Shown here in pieces: positions 29,548 to 43,112 of a stretch of 64,000 nt of DNA. The stretch comes from Burkholderia sp. 8Y (GTDB taxonomy: Bacteria; Pseudomonadota; Gammaproteobacteria; Burkholderiales; Burkholderiaceae). The notes beneath the pieces are model-generated. The model was not told the origin of the DNA. It saw only the letters and a list, made by a program, of their open reading frames with translations, and ran no database searches. The stretch covers positions 1,765,371 to 1,829,370 of the forward strand of contig NZ_LR733520.1 in NCBI RefSeq assembly GCF_902506145.1, read 5' to 3'. Position 1 is the first letter of the stretch, and each line of letters starts with the position of its first letter. Both the position numbers and the translations under genes were made by a program.

Positions 29548-30072
29548 GTGGCGATCTACAAACTCGGCGACGACGCCCCTACCATCCATGAAAGCGTGTT
29601 TCTCGCGGACACCGCGACCATCATCGGCCAGGTGACGCTCGAAGAAAACGCGAGCGTGTGGTTCGGCGCGGCGCTGCGCGGCGACAACGAGCCGATCGTC
29701 GTCGGCCACGGCAGCAACGTGCAGGAGGGCGCGGTGCTGCACGCCGACCCCGGCTTTCCGCTGACGATCGCGGCAAACGTGACCGTCGGCCATCAGGCGA
29801 TGCTGCACGGCTGCACCATCGGCGAGGGCTCGCTGATCGGGATTCAGGCCGTGGTCTTGAACGGCGCGGTGATCGGCCGCAACTGTCTGGTTGGCGCGGG
29901 CGCGATCGTCACCGAAGGCAAGGTTTTTCCCGACAACACGCTGATTCTCGGCGCGCCCGCGAAGGCGGTGCGCGAAATCGGCGAAGCGGACATCGCCCGC
30001 ATGCGCGCCGCCACGGCGAGTTACGCCGACCGGCGCGAATACTATAAGGCGCAGCTCGTGCGCATCGGCTGA
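29548..30072 (+). CDS. gamma-carbonic anhydrase family protein (YrdA-like)
   Basis: 174-residue left-handed beta-helix trimer-forming protein with hexapeptide repeats. The three zinc ligand histidines are visible in VLHADPG, VTVGHQAMLHG. Members resemble Cam of Methanosarcina but lack the acidic loop, and carbonic anhydrase activity is often weak or absent; YrdA and PaaY are close relatives. The start is ATG 29548 with AGAGGAGA upstream. It precedes hslO by 60 bases on the same strand, so both may be transcribed together. Confidence 0.88.
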   Translation: MAIYKLGDDAPTIHESVFLADTATIIGQVTLEENASVWFGAALRGDNEPIVVGHGSNVQEGAVLHADPGFPLTIAANVTVGHQAMLHGCTIGEGSLIGIQAVVLNGAVIGRNCLVGAGAIVTEGKVFPDNTLILGAPAKAVREIGEADIARMRAATASYADRREYYKAQLVRIG

Positions 30073-30132
30073 ACGGCGGTTCTGCGCGCAACGCAGAGCG
30101 GCACGTTCCGCCTCAACACCCAAGGAAGAGTT

Positions 30133-31083
30133 GTGAACGACCAGTTGCAGAAATTCATGTTCAACGCGGCGCCGGTGCGCGGCGAGATTGTTTCGCTGCG
30201 CAATACGTGGCAGGAAGTGCTCGCGCGCCGCGCGTACCCGCCGGCCGTGCGCAACGTGCTCGGCGAAATGATGGCCGCGTGCGCGCTGCTTTCCGCGAAC
30301 CTCAAGTTCGACGGCACGCTCATCATGCAAATCTACGGCGACGGTCCGGTGAAGATGCTGGTCGTGCAGTGCAGTTCGAGCCTGACGCTGCGCGCGACGG
30401 CCAAGCTCGCGGAAGGCGCGGAAAGCACGCTCGGCGACGACATGCCGCTCGCGGACCTGCTCAATCGCAACGGTCACGGCCGCTGCGTCATCACGCTCGA
30501 TCCGTCCGACAAGAAGCCTGGCCAGCAGCCATATCAGGGCATCGTGCCGCTGTCCGGCGAGCACGGCCCGCTCGCGTCGATGGCCGAGGTGCTGGAACAG
30601 TACATGCATCACTCCGAGCAGCTCGACACGCGTCTGTGGCTTGCCGCCGATACCGACCGCGCCGTCGGCATGCTGTTACAGAAGCTGCCGGGCGATGGCG
30701 GCATCGTCCCGCATCCGGGCGAACACGACGCCGATACGTGGCAGCGCGTCTGCCATCTCGGCAGCACGCTGTCGAATGAGGAATTGTTGAAGGAAGACCC
30801 GGAAACGGTGTTCCGGCGCCTCTTCTGGCAGGAAAACGTGCAGCACTTCGAACCCGCGCCGGCGCGCTTTCAGTGCACCTGCTCGCGCGAGAAGGTCGGC
30901 GGCATGCTGAAGATGCTCGGGCGCGAAGAGGTGGACAGCGTGATCAAGGAACGCGGCAGCGTCGAAGTGCACTGCGAGTTCTGCAATCAACGCTACGAGT
31001 TCGATCCGGTCGACGTTGCGCAACTTTTTGTCGCAAAGGAGCTGTCGCAGGGCGTGAGTCCCGCAGCGGATCAGCGGCACTGA
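30133..31083 (+). CDS. hslO: redox-regulated chaperone Hsp33
   Basis: Holdase chaperone turned on by oxidation. The 316-residue protein has the N-terminal core and, near the C-terminus, the zinc-binding cysteines CTC and CEFC (pattern C-x-C, about 30 residues, C-x2-C) that form disulfides under peroxide or bleach stress. The start is GTG at 30133 with AAGGAAGAG directly upstream. Length is slightly above the E. coli protein (292) because of a short insert and tail. It follows the gamma-carbonic anhydrase-like gene. Confidence 0.94.
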   Translation: MNDQLQKFMFNAAPVRGEIVSLRNTWQEVLARRAYPPAVRNVLGEMMAACALLSANLKFDGTLIMQIYGDGPVKMLVVQCSSSLTLRATAKLAEGAESTLGDDMPLADLLNRNGHGRCVITLDPSDKKPGQQPYQGIVPLSGEHGPLASMAEVLEQYMHHSEQLDTRLWLAADTDRAVGMLLQKLPGDGGIVPHPGEHDADTWQRVCHLGSTLSNEELLKEDPETVFRRLFWQENVQHFEPAPARFQCTCSREKVGGMLKMLGREEVDSVIKERGSVEVHCEFCNQRYEFDPVDVAQLFVAKELSQGVSPAADQRH

Positions 31084-31233
31084 TCGCCGTCTGCGCCTTG
31101 TCCGGCGGCACTTTGAACGCGCCAGACACAGCGCCCGCCGGCCGGAGCAACGGCGCGTGGAGTCGGCTTAGCTGCACTCGCCGCGCGCTATGATTGACGC
31201 TTGTTTAGTTGTCCGACCGGCTGGAGGTCGCAA

Positions 31234-31581
31234 ATGAAAACCGCATCGCAATTGTTGAGACTTTCGTCGTGCGTGGCCGCCGCGCTGCTCGTCACCGGCT
31301 GCATGATGGACCCACCCGGCCCGTCGCCCATCTATAGCCGTCTGCCGAACACGCCGACGACCGCGCAGCAGACGCTCACGCCCGAGGAGCAGATGCAGCG
31401 TTACAACGCGATCGACCAGCAGGCGCTGAGCGAATCGCAGCAAGCCGCGACTGCCGGCAATAACGCGAAGATGATGTCCGGCTACTACTCGCCGCCTGTC
31501 AGCGTGTACGGCGGCTATTCCAGCGGCGGCTGGGGCGGCCCTTACTGGGGCACGGGCGTCGGCATCGGGACATGGTGGTAA
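31234..31581 (+). CDS. small lipoprotein of unknown function
   Basis: 115-residue lipoprotein. ATG 31234 follows a good ribosome site (GGAGG at 31223-31227). The signal is basic and hydrophobic and ends in a lipobox VTGC (Cys22). The middle contains a Gln-rich helical stretch (TPEEQMQRYNAIDQQ), and the end is Gly/Tyr/Trp-rich (GGYSSGGWGGPYWGTG). TATGAT (31189-31194) could be the -10 box. A bidirectional terminator follows. No function recognised. Confidence 0.8.
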   Translation: MKTASQLLRLSSCVAAALLVTGCMMDPPGPSPIYSRLPNTPTTAQQTLTPEEQMQRYNAIDQQALSESQQAATAGNNAKMMSGYYSPPVSVYGGYSSGGWGGPYWGTGVGIGTWW

Positions 31582-31611
31582 TCCGCTCCCGCGATACAGC
31601 CGAAAGCGCGT

Positions 31612-31650
31612 AAAAAATGGCGCAGTCGATCAAGACTGCGCCATTTTCAT
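31612..31650. terminator. bidirectional terminator
   Basis: A-run, 14-base stem (31614-31627 with 31634-31647) with a short loop, and a T-run. It lies between the plus-strand lipoprotein gene and the minus-strand ftsB gene and can end both. Confidence 0.82.
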
Positions 31651-31671
31651 TTGCCTGCCGAACGCGTCACG

Positions 31672-32136
31672 TCAGCCGCCCGCGCCCTGCTTCTTCTTCG
31701 CTTCGACCGCCTTGTCCTTGCGCGCCTGGCGATCGAGGTCGCGCAGTTGCTGCTTCGATCGCGACACCGGATTCGGCACCACGCGCAACGGCGCGGCGGA
31801 CACCTGACCGCGCGTCGAGCCGCTCATGCCCGGCACGTTCGCCGAGTTGACGGGCGCGGTCGAATTGGGCGCGACGAACTGCACGAACACCTCGCTGTCC
31901 TTCACCATGCCCATTTCGTAGCGCGCCCGCTCTTCCACCGCGGAGGTGCCGCTTTGCAGGTCCTGGACTTCGCCCTGCACGCGCTCGTTGCGCAGCTTCA
32001 GGTTCGTGTTCTTGTCGGTCTGCTGCGCGAGTTGCTGCTGCAATTCATGCACGCGCAGCCAGCCGCCGTGCCCCCACCAGAGCGGGTACTGGATCAACAC
32101 CAGCAACAAGACCAGAACGACAGTTACAAGCCGCAT
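31672..32136 (-). CDS. ftsB: cell division protein FtsB
   Basis: Bitopic divisome protein that forms the FtsQLB complex, which activates septal peptidoglycan synthesis. Residues 1-21 form the membrane helix, followed by a periplasmic coiled coil (about 30-70, with [20 protein letters not shown]) and the conserved [16 protein letters not shown] motif. The tail from about 100 to 154 is an extra Pro/Ser/Lys-rich segment not present in the 103-residue E. coli protein. It lies downstream of eno, the same neighbour as in E. coli; 119 bases with a GC-rich hairpin separate them. Confidence 0.9.
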   Translation of the reverse strand: MRLVTVVLVLLLVLIQYPLWWGHGGWLRVHELQQQLAQQTDKNTNLKLRNERVQGEVQDLQSGTSAVEERARYEMGMVKDSEVFVQFVAPNSTAPVNSANVPGMSGSTRGQVSAAPLRVVPNPVSRSKQQLRDLDRQARKDKAVEAKKKQGAGG

Positions 32137-32255
32137 TCAAGTAGCCAAAATAAGCGCCGCCCGTCGGTCTCGTTCGACACGAGGCCGGGGCGGCGGGCAG
32201 AAGATAAGATCAACGTCCTTATCGACTAAAGCGGCGAAAGCTTTAGCGAAAACGT

Positions 32256-33650
<1,395 letters not shown>

Positions 33651-33703
33651 TCACTACGGCGCTCGTCTGCCTGTCGCGCAGCCTTAAAGACTGCGCGCCC
33701 GCC

Positions 33704-36342
<2,639 letters not shown>

Positions 36343-36396
36343 TTACGGCTATTTCAGCGCACTGTTTCGATCCCCGCACCTCTCTCCGAACGCCGT

Positions 36397-37218
36397 TCAG
36401 CCGATGGAACGAAGCAGCCGCCGGATGGCGCGCGCGGTCTCGATGGGCCGCTCCATCGGAAAGAGATGGCTGCCTTCGATCCATTCGAGATGCTCGCCCG
36501 CGACGCGCCGCGTCATGCACAGTCCGACGTGCCGCACTTCCGTGGAATGCGTGCCCGCGACGAAGCCGACCGGCACCGGCGCGCCGTGCGCGAGCCGCGC
36601 GCCGAGCGTATGCGGCAACGTGCGATAGATCAGGTATTCGACATGGCGGTCGAACGCGAGCGTGCGCGTGCCGTCCGGCAGCGTCTGCGGAATGCCGAAG
36701 TCGATGTAATCGGCCAGCATGCGCTCGTCCCAGCGCGCGAACGCGGGCTTCGCGCGGAAATGCCGCCACGCTTCGTCGCGGCTCGCCCAGTGCGTGCGGC
36801 GCTTTTTGGTCGCGGCGGCGGGTGAAAGCCGCTCGTCGAGTCCTGTCCATTGCGTCACGCGCAGCACGCCGCTGCGCCATCCCGCGATGATCGGCGAATC
36901 CAGCATCACCACGCCCTTCACCCACTGCGGGCGCTTGAGCGCCGCCATCAGCGAGAGATAGCCGCCGAGCGAATGCCCGACGAGCCACACCTTCGGATGC
37001 CCGCCGTCCGTGTACTGTGGCGCTTGCCGGTAGCGGCCCATGTCCTCGACGAGCTGATCGACGAGATGCGGCCAGTCCTGCGTGACCGGAAAGCGCGAAT
37101 CGTGGCCGTATCGCTGGATGCTGCGGATCTGGTAGTCGTCCGCAAGCTCGGCGAAAACCGTGCGGTAAGTGGACGCCGGAAAGCCGTTTGCGTGCGAGAA
37201 ATGGATGATGTCCTTCAA
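36397..37218 (-). CDS. alpha/beta hydrolase
   Basis: 273-residue alpha/beta hydrolase. It begins IIHFSHANGFPAS (oxyanion loop with the HxNGxP signature), has the nucleophile S83 in GHSLGGY, and the C-terminal His in EGSHLFPMERP. Similar proteins are annotated broadly as alpha/beta hydrolase or esterase, with no proven substrate. It starts 27 bases after the comEC stop, so it is the last gene of the lolC-lolD-tatD-comEC run. Confidence 0.85.
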   Translation of the reverse strand: MKDIIHFSHANGFPASTYRTVFAELADDYQIRSIQRYGHDSRFPVTQDWPHLVDQLVEDMGRYRQAPQYTDGGHPKVWLVGHSLGGYLSLMAALKRPQWVKGVVMLDSPIIAGWRSGVLRVTQWTGLDERLSPAAATKKRRTHWASRDEAWRHFRAKPAFARWDERMLADYIDFGIPQTLPDGTRTLAFDRHVEYLIYRTLPHTLGARLAHGAPVPVGFVAGTHSTEVRHVGLCMTRRVAGEHLEWIEGSHLFPMERPIETARAIRRLLRSIG

Positions 37219-37245
37219 GGGCTCCTCGTTCTTGTCGTATTGTTT

Positions 37246-39999
37246 TCAGCGCCCCATCCAGTAACGCGCGTGCGTTTCCCGGTAGCGATCGAGCACGATG
37301 TCGAGACCGATGTCGATGCGCGCCGCGCCGTCCTCGTCGCTGCGCGTGAGCGCGATGTCGCGCAAGCCGTAGCGCGCGTACACCGTGGGATTCGGATGGT
37401 GAAAGCGGTTGCGATAGCCTACCTGAAATACCGCGGCGAGCGGCCCGACGGAATCAAGGAAAGGCTCGGTCGACGACGTGCGGCTGCCGTGATGCGGCAC
37501 GATCAGCACGTCGGCGCGCAGCGCGGCGGCATCGCGCGCGAGCAGCGTGCGTTCGACGTCGGCTTCGATATCCGCCGTGAAAAGCGCGGCGCGTCCCGCT
37601 GCGTTCGTCACCTTCAGAACGCAAGCCTGATGATTCGGCGTGCCGGTGAGCGGCCCGGGGTCGGGCCACAGCACGCGGAAGTCCACGCGGTCCCATGTCC
37701 AGTGCTGGCCGGCCGCGCAGCGCAGCGTATCGGCGCCGCGCTTGCTGGCGTCGGACCAGAGCGGATGGCTCGCCGGCAGCGACGCGAGCAGTTGCCGCAC
37801 CGCGACCGCTTGCAGCACTGCGGGCGCGCCGCCCGCGTGATCCGAGTCCGAATGGCTGACGACGAGCGCATCCAGCGAGCGCACGCCCGTTGCAAGCAGA
37901 TACGGCGCGACGATGCGCTCGCCCGCGTACGTCGATTCGGGGCCGGGGCCGGCATCGAACAGCAGCGTGTGGCGCGCCGTCTCGACGACGAGCGCCGAAC
38001 CTTGCCCGATATCGAGCGCGGTCATGCGGAACGTGCCATCCGGCACGCCCGGCGACGCCGGCACGAGAAGCGGCAGCCACGTCAGCGGCACCGCGAAGCG
38101 CAACGGCCAGCCGCGCGGCGCAAGCGCCCACGCCGCGCCCGCGAGCGACGCGGCCAGCGCGAACGCGCCGGGCTGCGGCAAGTGCCAGAGGGACCAGGCG
38201 GGGCCCGCGTCGGCGAGGCGTTCGAGCGCGTCGAAAAGCACGCACAGCGCGGCATGCGCGAGGTGGAGCATCGGTATATCGAGCGGTGCCGGGACGATGA
38301 GCGCGGCAAGCGTCGCGGGCGTCACGACGAAGCTGATCCACGAAATCGCGAACGCGTTCGCGAGCGGGCCGGTGAGCGGAATGTGCGAAAACCAGTAGGC
38401 GGTGAGCGGCGCGAGCGACAGCGTGACGGCGTATTGGACGCGCGCGCTCGAGGTCATGTGTTGACGCAGCTTCATGGCGGCGCGGCGGCACGTGCCTAGC
38501 AGCGAGAGCGAGCGGTTGCGCGGCGGCGGATCGGCGACGGCTTGGCTCGACGCGCTTTCGTCGGAAAGCAGCGGATCACGCGCCTTCACAGCCGCGCGGC
38601 GGCACGCGCTTGCGAGCGGGCGCGAGCGGTCATGCGGCGGCGGATCGCCGACGGGCCGGCTCGATGAGAGTTCATTGGGAAGCAGCGAATCACGCACCTT
38701 CACAGCCGCGCGGCGGCACGCGCTTGCGAGCGGGCGGGAGCGCTCATGCGCCGGCGGATCGCCGACGGGCCGGCCCGACGCAACTTCATCCGCAAGCAGC
38801 GGATCACGCGCTTCCATTCCCGCGAGCCAGTCGTCCGCGTCGTCGGGCGGCGCTTTCGACGCGCGTCTGCCGTACGCCGCCATCGCATGCAGAATCGCCG
38901 CCACCGCGACGAAGGAAAGCCAGAATCCGGGCGATGTCACCGCCCACGGGTCCGCGATCAGCACGAACACGAGCGCCCACGCGAGCACGAGCGAGGCCGC
39001 CGGCCGCCGCCCGCCGACAAACCCGACGGCGAACACCGTCAGCGTCCACAAGGCGCGCTGCGCGGGCACGTTGAAGCCCGCGAGCGCGGCATACAACGCC
39101 GCGAACGACGCCGCGCCGAGCGCCGCCACCTTCGGCGCCGCCACGAGAAGCGGCGCGGGCACGCCGCGCCACCTGACCCGCCTCCACAGGAAGCCGCAGA
39201 CGAACGCCGCGAGTCCCGCGACGAAGCCGATATGCAGGCCCGAGATCGCAACGAGATGACTCGTGCCGGTCGCGCGCAGGGTCGCCCAGTCGGCGTCGCT
39301 CACGGAATCCTGCGCGCCCACGGCGAGCGCGACGACGATGCCGCGATGCGGCGCGTCCGCGAGCACCGTTTCGATGCGCTGCCGAATGCGCTCGCGCCAG
39401 CGATCGACGGTGAGCCACGGGCCGATGGCATCGCCGCGAAGACGTCGCGCAGGTATGCTCGCGGACACCGAGCCCGTCGCGCGAATGCCGCGTTCGAGCA
39501 AGCCGACTTCCCCGTCGCGCAGCGAGAAATTCGCGTTGGCGTGCGCGCGCTTGAGCCGTGCGGTCAGCGTCCAGCGTTGACCGGCCACGAGCGCGGGCAG
39601 CGCAGCGGCGGCGGGCGTCCACAGCAACCTCACGATGCGCGGAAAATCGCGCAAGCCCGCGCCGTTCGATTCCACTTCGAAGAGAAAGCGCGTGCCTTCG
39701 GCCTGCGGCTCCGGCAGTCCGCGCACGAAGCCGGTCAGTTGTATATCGCGCTGCTCGAATTCGACCGGCAAGTGCTGCTGCAAGCGCAGTTCCGCGCGCA
39801 CGGCGGCATAGGCGAAGCCGCATGCGGCGGCCGCAATCGCGAAAGCCGCGATGCGCCCTCGCCCGCGCACGGCGCAACCAACGCCCGCCGCGACGCAGAG
39901 AAAAGCGATACATGCCGCCGAGCCACCCCAGCCGGGTAACGCAGCCTGTTGCTGCAAATATGCGACGCCCAATGCAAAACACAGCAACACCGCCCGCAC
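37246..39999 (-). CDS. comEC: DNA internalisation-related competence protein ComEC/Rec2 with an internal repeat
   Basis: Inner-membrane channel that takes single-stranded DNA into the cytoplasm during transformation. The 917-residue protein has the N-terminal DUF4131/OB part (1-190), the polytopic competence domain (about 215-590) and a C-terminal metallo-beta-lactamase-like nuclease domain with HSDSDHAGG and PHHGSRTSS. The start is a GTG at 39999 with GAGAAGAGAG upstream. Residues about 397-510 hold three tandem copies of a 38-residue polar repeat that interrupts the membrane domain. Outside the repeat all parts appear intact. No other competence gene is in the window. Confidence 0.93.
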   Translation of the reverse strand: MRAVLLCFALGVAYLQQQAALPGWGGSAACIAFLCVAAGVGCAVRGRGRIAAFAIAAAACGFAYAAVRAELRLQQHLPVEFEQRDIQLTGFVRGLPEPQAEGTRFLFEVESNGAGLRDFPRIVRLLWTPAAAALPALVAGQRWTLTARLKRAHANANFSLRDGEVGLLERGIRATGSVSASIPARRLRGDAIGPWLTVDRWRERIRQRIETVLADAPHRGIVVALAVGAQDSVSDADWATLRATGTSHLVAISGLHIGFVAGLAAFVCGFLWRRVRWRGVPAPLLVAAPKVAALGAASFAALYAALAGFNVPAQRALWTLTVFAVGFVGGRRPAASLVLAWALVFVLIADPWAVTSPGFWLSFVAVAAILHAMAAYGRRASKAPPDDADDWLAGMEARDPLLADEVASGRPVGDPPAHERSRPLASACRRAAVKVRDSLLPNELSSSRPVGDPPPHDRSRPLASACRRAAVKARDPLLSDESASSQAVADPPPRNRSLSLLGTCRRAAMKLRQHMTSSARVQYAVTLSLAPLTAYWFSHIPLTGPLANAFAISWISFVVTPATLAALIVPAPLDIPMLHLAHAALCVLFDALERLADAGPAWSLWHLPQPGAFALAASLAGAAWALAPRGWPLRFAVPLTWLPLLVPASPGVPDGTFRMTALDIGQGSALVVETARHTLLFDAGPGPESTYAGERIVAPYLLATGVRSLDALVVSHSDSDHAGGAPAVLQAVAVRQLLASLPASHPLWSDASKRGADTLRCAAGQHWTWDRVDFRVLWPDPGPLTGTPNHQACVLKVTNAAGRAALFTADIEADVERTLLARDAAALRADVLIVPHHGSRTSSTEPFLDSVGPLAAVFQVGYRNRFHHPNPTVYARYGLRDIALTRSDEDGAARIDIGLDIVLDRYRETHARYWMGR
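38470..38811 (-). repeat. three 114-base tandem repeats within comEC
   Basis: Units 38698-38811, 38584-38697 and 38470-38583 (coding order) each encode 38 residues of the pattern ARDPLL..., RPVGDPP..., RSRPLASACRRAAVK. The first two units are very alike; the third has diverged (SQAVADPP, SLSLLGT). The unit length is a multiple of three, so the comEC frame is kept. They encode a soluble, Arg-rich loop between two membrane segments. Confidence 0.93.
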
Positions 40000-40087
40000 G
40001 CTTATGCTCTCTTCTCACGTCACGCGAAACGCATCCGCCCGGACCACAAGAAAATCAGTGATCCGAACCAAATGCAACCATGAACGA

Positions 40088-40876
40088 TTATGAAGCCGCG
40101 AGTGCGAGCCGGGGCAGCGCCGCGTGCGCGTTAGCCGTTGTGCCTATAGAAAGCGCGTCTTCGTCGATGCCGCGAAGTTGCGCGAGCACCTTCGCGATGC
40201 CCGCGACCTGATCGGGCGTATTGCGGCCCTTGTAGCGCCAGGCGGGCGCAATGTCGGGCGCATCGGTTTCGAGCACGATGGCATCGAGCGGAAGATCGGC
40301 GGCAAGCCGCCTGATCTGTCGCGCGCGCTCGAACGTCAGATTGCCGCCGAAACCGAGCCGCATGCCCTGCGCGATGAACGCCTCGGCCTGCTGAAAGCTG
40401 CCGTTGAACGCATGCGCGATGCCGCCATGGATGTCGTGCATGCGCAGACCCTTTAGCACCTTGTCCTGCGACTTGCGCACGTGGCAAATGACGGGCAGTC
40501 GAAACTCGCGCGCGAGCTTCAGTTGCTCGTAGTAGAAGAACTGCTGACGCGCATCGTCGAGCGCCGGCACGAAGTAATCCAGCCCGATCTCGCCGATGCC
40601 CACGAAGCGCGGATCGTCCATGCTCGCCGCGATCTGTTCGCACAGCACGCGCAGGTCGTCGTCGGTGGCCCGCGGCGTAAAAAGCGGATGGATGCCGAGC
40701 GCATATGCGCCGCCTTCGATGCGATGCGCGAGCGCGCGCACCGTATCGAAGTTCGCACGCTCCACGCCCGGAATCACGATGCGCGTCACCGCCGCATCGA
40801 CGGCCGCGCGCGCGACGGCGTCGCGGTCCGCGTCGAATTCGGAGGCATCGAGGTGACAGTGCGTGTCGATCCACAT
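40088..40876 (-). CDS. TatD family metal-dependent hydrolase
   Basis: 262-residue amidohydrolase-type barrel. Metal ligands are visible in DTHCHLD (H6, H8), GEIGLDY, ICHVRKSQ, GIAHAFNG and LETDAPDIAP. TatD enzymes are deoxyribonucleases and are linked to DNA repair; YcfH and YjjV are paralogues and cannot be told apart here. It lies between lolD (24 bases) and comEC (88 bases) on the same strand. Near the tail the sequence is Ala-rich and variable. Confidence 0.9.
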   Translation of the reverse strand: MWIDTHCHLDASEFDADRDAVARAAVDAAVTRIVIPGVERANFDTVRALAHRIEGGAYALGIHPLFTPRATDDDLRVLCEQIAASMDDPRFVGIGEIGLDYFVPALDDARQQFFYYEQLKLAREFRLPVICHVRKSQDKVLKGLRMHDIHGGIAHAFNGSFQQAEAFIAQGMRLGFGGNLTFERARQIRRLAADLPLDAIVLETDAPDIAPAWRYKGRNTPDQVAGIAKVLAQLRGIDEDALSIGTTANAHAALPRLALAAS

Positions 40877-40900
40877 GGCGTCCTCCGCGCGCCGCGCCGC

Positions 40901-41614
40901 TTAGACCGGCACCGGCGGCTCTTCGTGCAGCACGCCGTCGCGCAGACGCATGATGCGGTCGCAGCGCGCGGCGAGATCGGGATCGTGCGTGACGATCACG
41001 AAGCTCGTTTCCAGCGTCTGCGACAGCTCCAGCATCAGGTTGAAGACGGTGTCGGCGGTGCCGCCGTCGAGATTGCCGGTCGGTTCGTCGGCGAGCACGC
41101 ACGCCGGGCGCGTGACGAGCGCCCGCGCAATCGCGACGCGTTGCCGCTCGCCGCCCGACAGCGCGCCCGGCCGATGCTTCGCGCGATGCCCGATGCCCAC
41201 GCGCTCCAGCATGCCCATCGCTTCCTTGCGCGCAGCCTCTTCGCTCATGCGGCGGATGCGCAGCGGCATTGCGACGTTATCGAGCGCGGTAAATTCAGGC
41301 AGCAGATGATGAAACTGATAGACGAAGCCGAGCGCGCGATTACGCAGTTCGTTGCGCTCTTTTTCCTTCAGCTCCGTGAACGGCTTGCCGAGCAGCGACA
41401 CCTTGCCCGCGCTCGGCTCGTCGAGGCCGCCGAGCACATGCAGCAGTGTGCTTTTGCCGGAACCGGACGCGCCGACGATCGCGAGCTTTTCGCCGCGATA
41501 GATTTCGAGCTGCGCGTTGTCGAGCACCTGCACGTTCGAGCCGCCCTGCACGAACGCCTTCGAAATGGCCGACGCCTGCAAGACGACGTTGTTTGCCGGA
41601 ATCAGGTCACTCAT
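40901..41614 (-). CDS. lolD: lipoprotein-releasing ABC transporter ATPase LolD
   Basis: ATPase of the Lol system, which extracts outer-membrane lipoproteins from the inner membrane and passes them to LolA. The 237-residue protein has Walker [10 protein letters not shown] (48-56), the signature [15 protein letters not shown], Walker [10 protein letters not shown] and the switch His in VTHDPDLA. The first 8 bases overlap the end of the lolC-type permease gene. Length is normal for LolD. Confidence 0.94.
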   Translation of the reverse strand: MSDLIPANNVVLQASAISKAFVQGGSNVQVLDNAQLEIYRGEKLAIVGASGSGKSTLLHVLGGLDEPSAGKVSLLGKPFTELKEKERNELRNRALGFVYQFHHLLPEFTALDNVAMPLRIRRMSEEAARKEAMGMLERVGIGHRAKHRPGALSGGERQRVAIARALVTRPACVLADEPTGNLDGGTADTVFNLMLELSQTLETSFVIVTHDPDLAARCDRIMRLRDGVLHEEPPVPV

Positions 41615-42860
41615 AGCGCAGCGCCTCCGCCGGACGAACCTTCGCGCCGCGCCAGCTCGGATAGAGCGTGGCGAGCGAGGACAACAGGAACGCGATGACG
41701 CCGATCTTCATGACATCGCCCGGCACGAGTTCGGACGGCAACTCGCTGATGAAGTACACCGAAGGCGGCAGGAACTGCACGCCGAGCAGATGTTCGATCA
41801 TCGGCACGAGCCACGGAATGCTCCACGCGATCAGGCAGCCGAGCGACACGCCGAGCGCCGTGCCGATAAAGCCGATGGTCACGCCCTGCACCACGAAGAT
41901 CTTCATGATCGAGCCGGGCTGCGCGCCGAGCGTGCGCAGAATGGCGATATCGGCCTGCTTGTCGGTGACGGTCATCACGAGCGACGAGACCAGATTGAAC
42001 GCCGCCACCGCGATGATCAGCGTGAGAATGATGAACATCATGCGCTTTTCGATCTGCACGGCGGAGAACCACGTCTTGTTCTGCTGCGTCCAGTCGCGGA
42101 TATAGAGGTCGCCCGAAAGCGTGTGCGACAGTTGCCGCGCGACGTCGGGCGCGCGCTGCATGTCTTTCAGGCGCAGACGCACGCCGGTCGGCGCGGGAAG
42201 ACGGAAAAGCGCCTCTGCATCGCGGATCGAAATGAGCGCGAGCGTCGAATCGTATTCGTAGTGGCCGGATTCGAAGATGCCGACCACCGTGAACTGCTTC
42301 AGGCGCGGCATCATGCCCGCCGGCGTGATGGTGCCTTCGGGCGCGACGAGCGTGATCTTGTCGCCGGTCATCACGCCGAGGTTCGTCGCGAGATCGGCCC
42401 CGAGCACGATGCCGAATTCGCCGGGCACGAGGTTCGCGAGCTTGCCGGCGCGCATTTCCTTGCCGATATCCGACACTTCCGGCTCGAGCGTGGGCTCCAC
42501 GCCGCGCAGCGCGACGCCGCTCACCGCGCCTTGCCGCGTCAGCAGCGCCTGCGCTTCGACGTAGGGCGCCGCGCCGGTCACTTCCGGATTGCGCCGCGCT
42601 TCCTGCGCGGTCAGTTGCCAGTTCGGCATGGAGCCGGTCGGCGAGAAGATCTCGACGTGCGCGAGCACCGAGAGCATGCGGTCGCGCACTTCCTTCTGGA
42701 AGCCGTTCATGACCGACAGCACGACGATCAGCGCGGCGACGCCGAGCGCGATGCCCGCCATCGACACGAGCGCGATGAATGAGATGAAGCCGTTGCCTGT
42801 GGTGCGTTTGCTGGCGCGCGTGTAGCGCCAGCCGATCTGCCATTCGTACGGAAGTTTCAA
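41607..42860 (-). CDS. lipoprotein-releasing ABC transporter permease (LolC/LolE family)
   Basis: Integral membrane permease of the Lol exporter, 417 residues, with an N-terminal helix (about 26-50), a large periplasmic MacB-like domain (about 50-265) and three further helices with the FtsX domain. Only one permease gene is adjacent to lolD; E. coli has lolC and lolE. A single LolF-type protein acting as a homodimer is therefore possible, as described in other gamma- and beta-proteobacteria. Which of LolC, LolE or LolF it corresponds to cannot be settled by eye. Confidence 0.88.
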   Translation of the reverse strand: MKLPYEWQIGWRYTRASKRTTGNGFISFIALVSMAGIALGVAALIVVLSVMNGFQKEVRDRMLSVLAHVEIFSPTGSMPNWQLTAQEARRNPEVTGAAPYVEAQALLTRQGAVSGVALRGVEPTLEPEVSDIGKEMRAGKLANLVPGEFGIVLGADLATNLGVMTGDKITLVAPEGTITPAGMMPRLKQFTVVGIFESGHYEYDSTLALISIRDAEALFRLPAPTGVRLRLKDMQRAPDVARQLSHTLSGDLYIRDWTQQNKTWFSAVQIEKRMMFIILTLIIAVAAFNLVSSLVMTVTDKQADIAILRTLGAQPGSIMKIFVVQGVTIGFIGTALGVSLGCLIAWSIPWLVPMIEHLLGVQFLPPSVYFISELPSELVPGDVMKIGVIAFLLSSLATLYPSWRGAKVRPAEALRYE

Positions 42861-43112
42861 GCGAATCCTTGTGTCTGCTGTTGCTGCGTTGCTATCTTGG
42901 CCGGCGGGAAAGGGTGAATCGCCCGGTCATCGCGGCGCATGACCGGGCCGTCCGTCTTGCGCCGCGAAATTTGCGAAAGTTTGCCACACATGGGGTCAGC
43001 GCCGTAACAAGCGCGGGGTCTTGCGCTCGCGCAACCGGCTATCCGGCACGCGGGTTACACGCCGCGCTTCAGCCGATGACGCCCCGCGCTTTGCCCTACA
43101 ATGCCGACCATC

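Noticed and set aside
32137..32255. GC-rich hairpin between eno and ftsB as a terminator
   Set aside because: There is a stem but no T-run on the minus strand after it, so it is not called; it might still be an attenuating structure.
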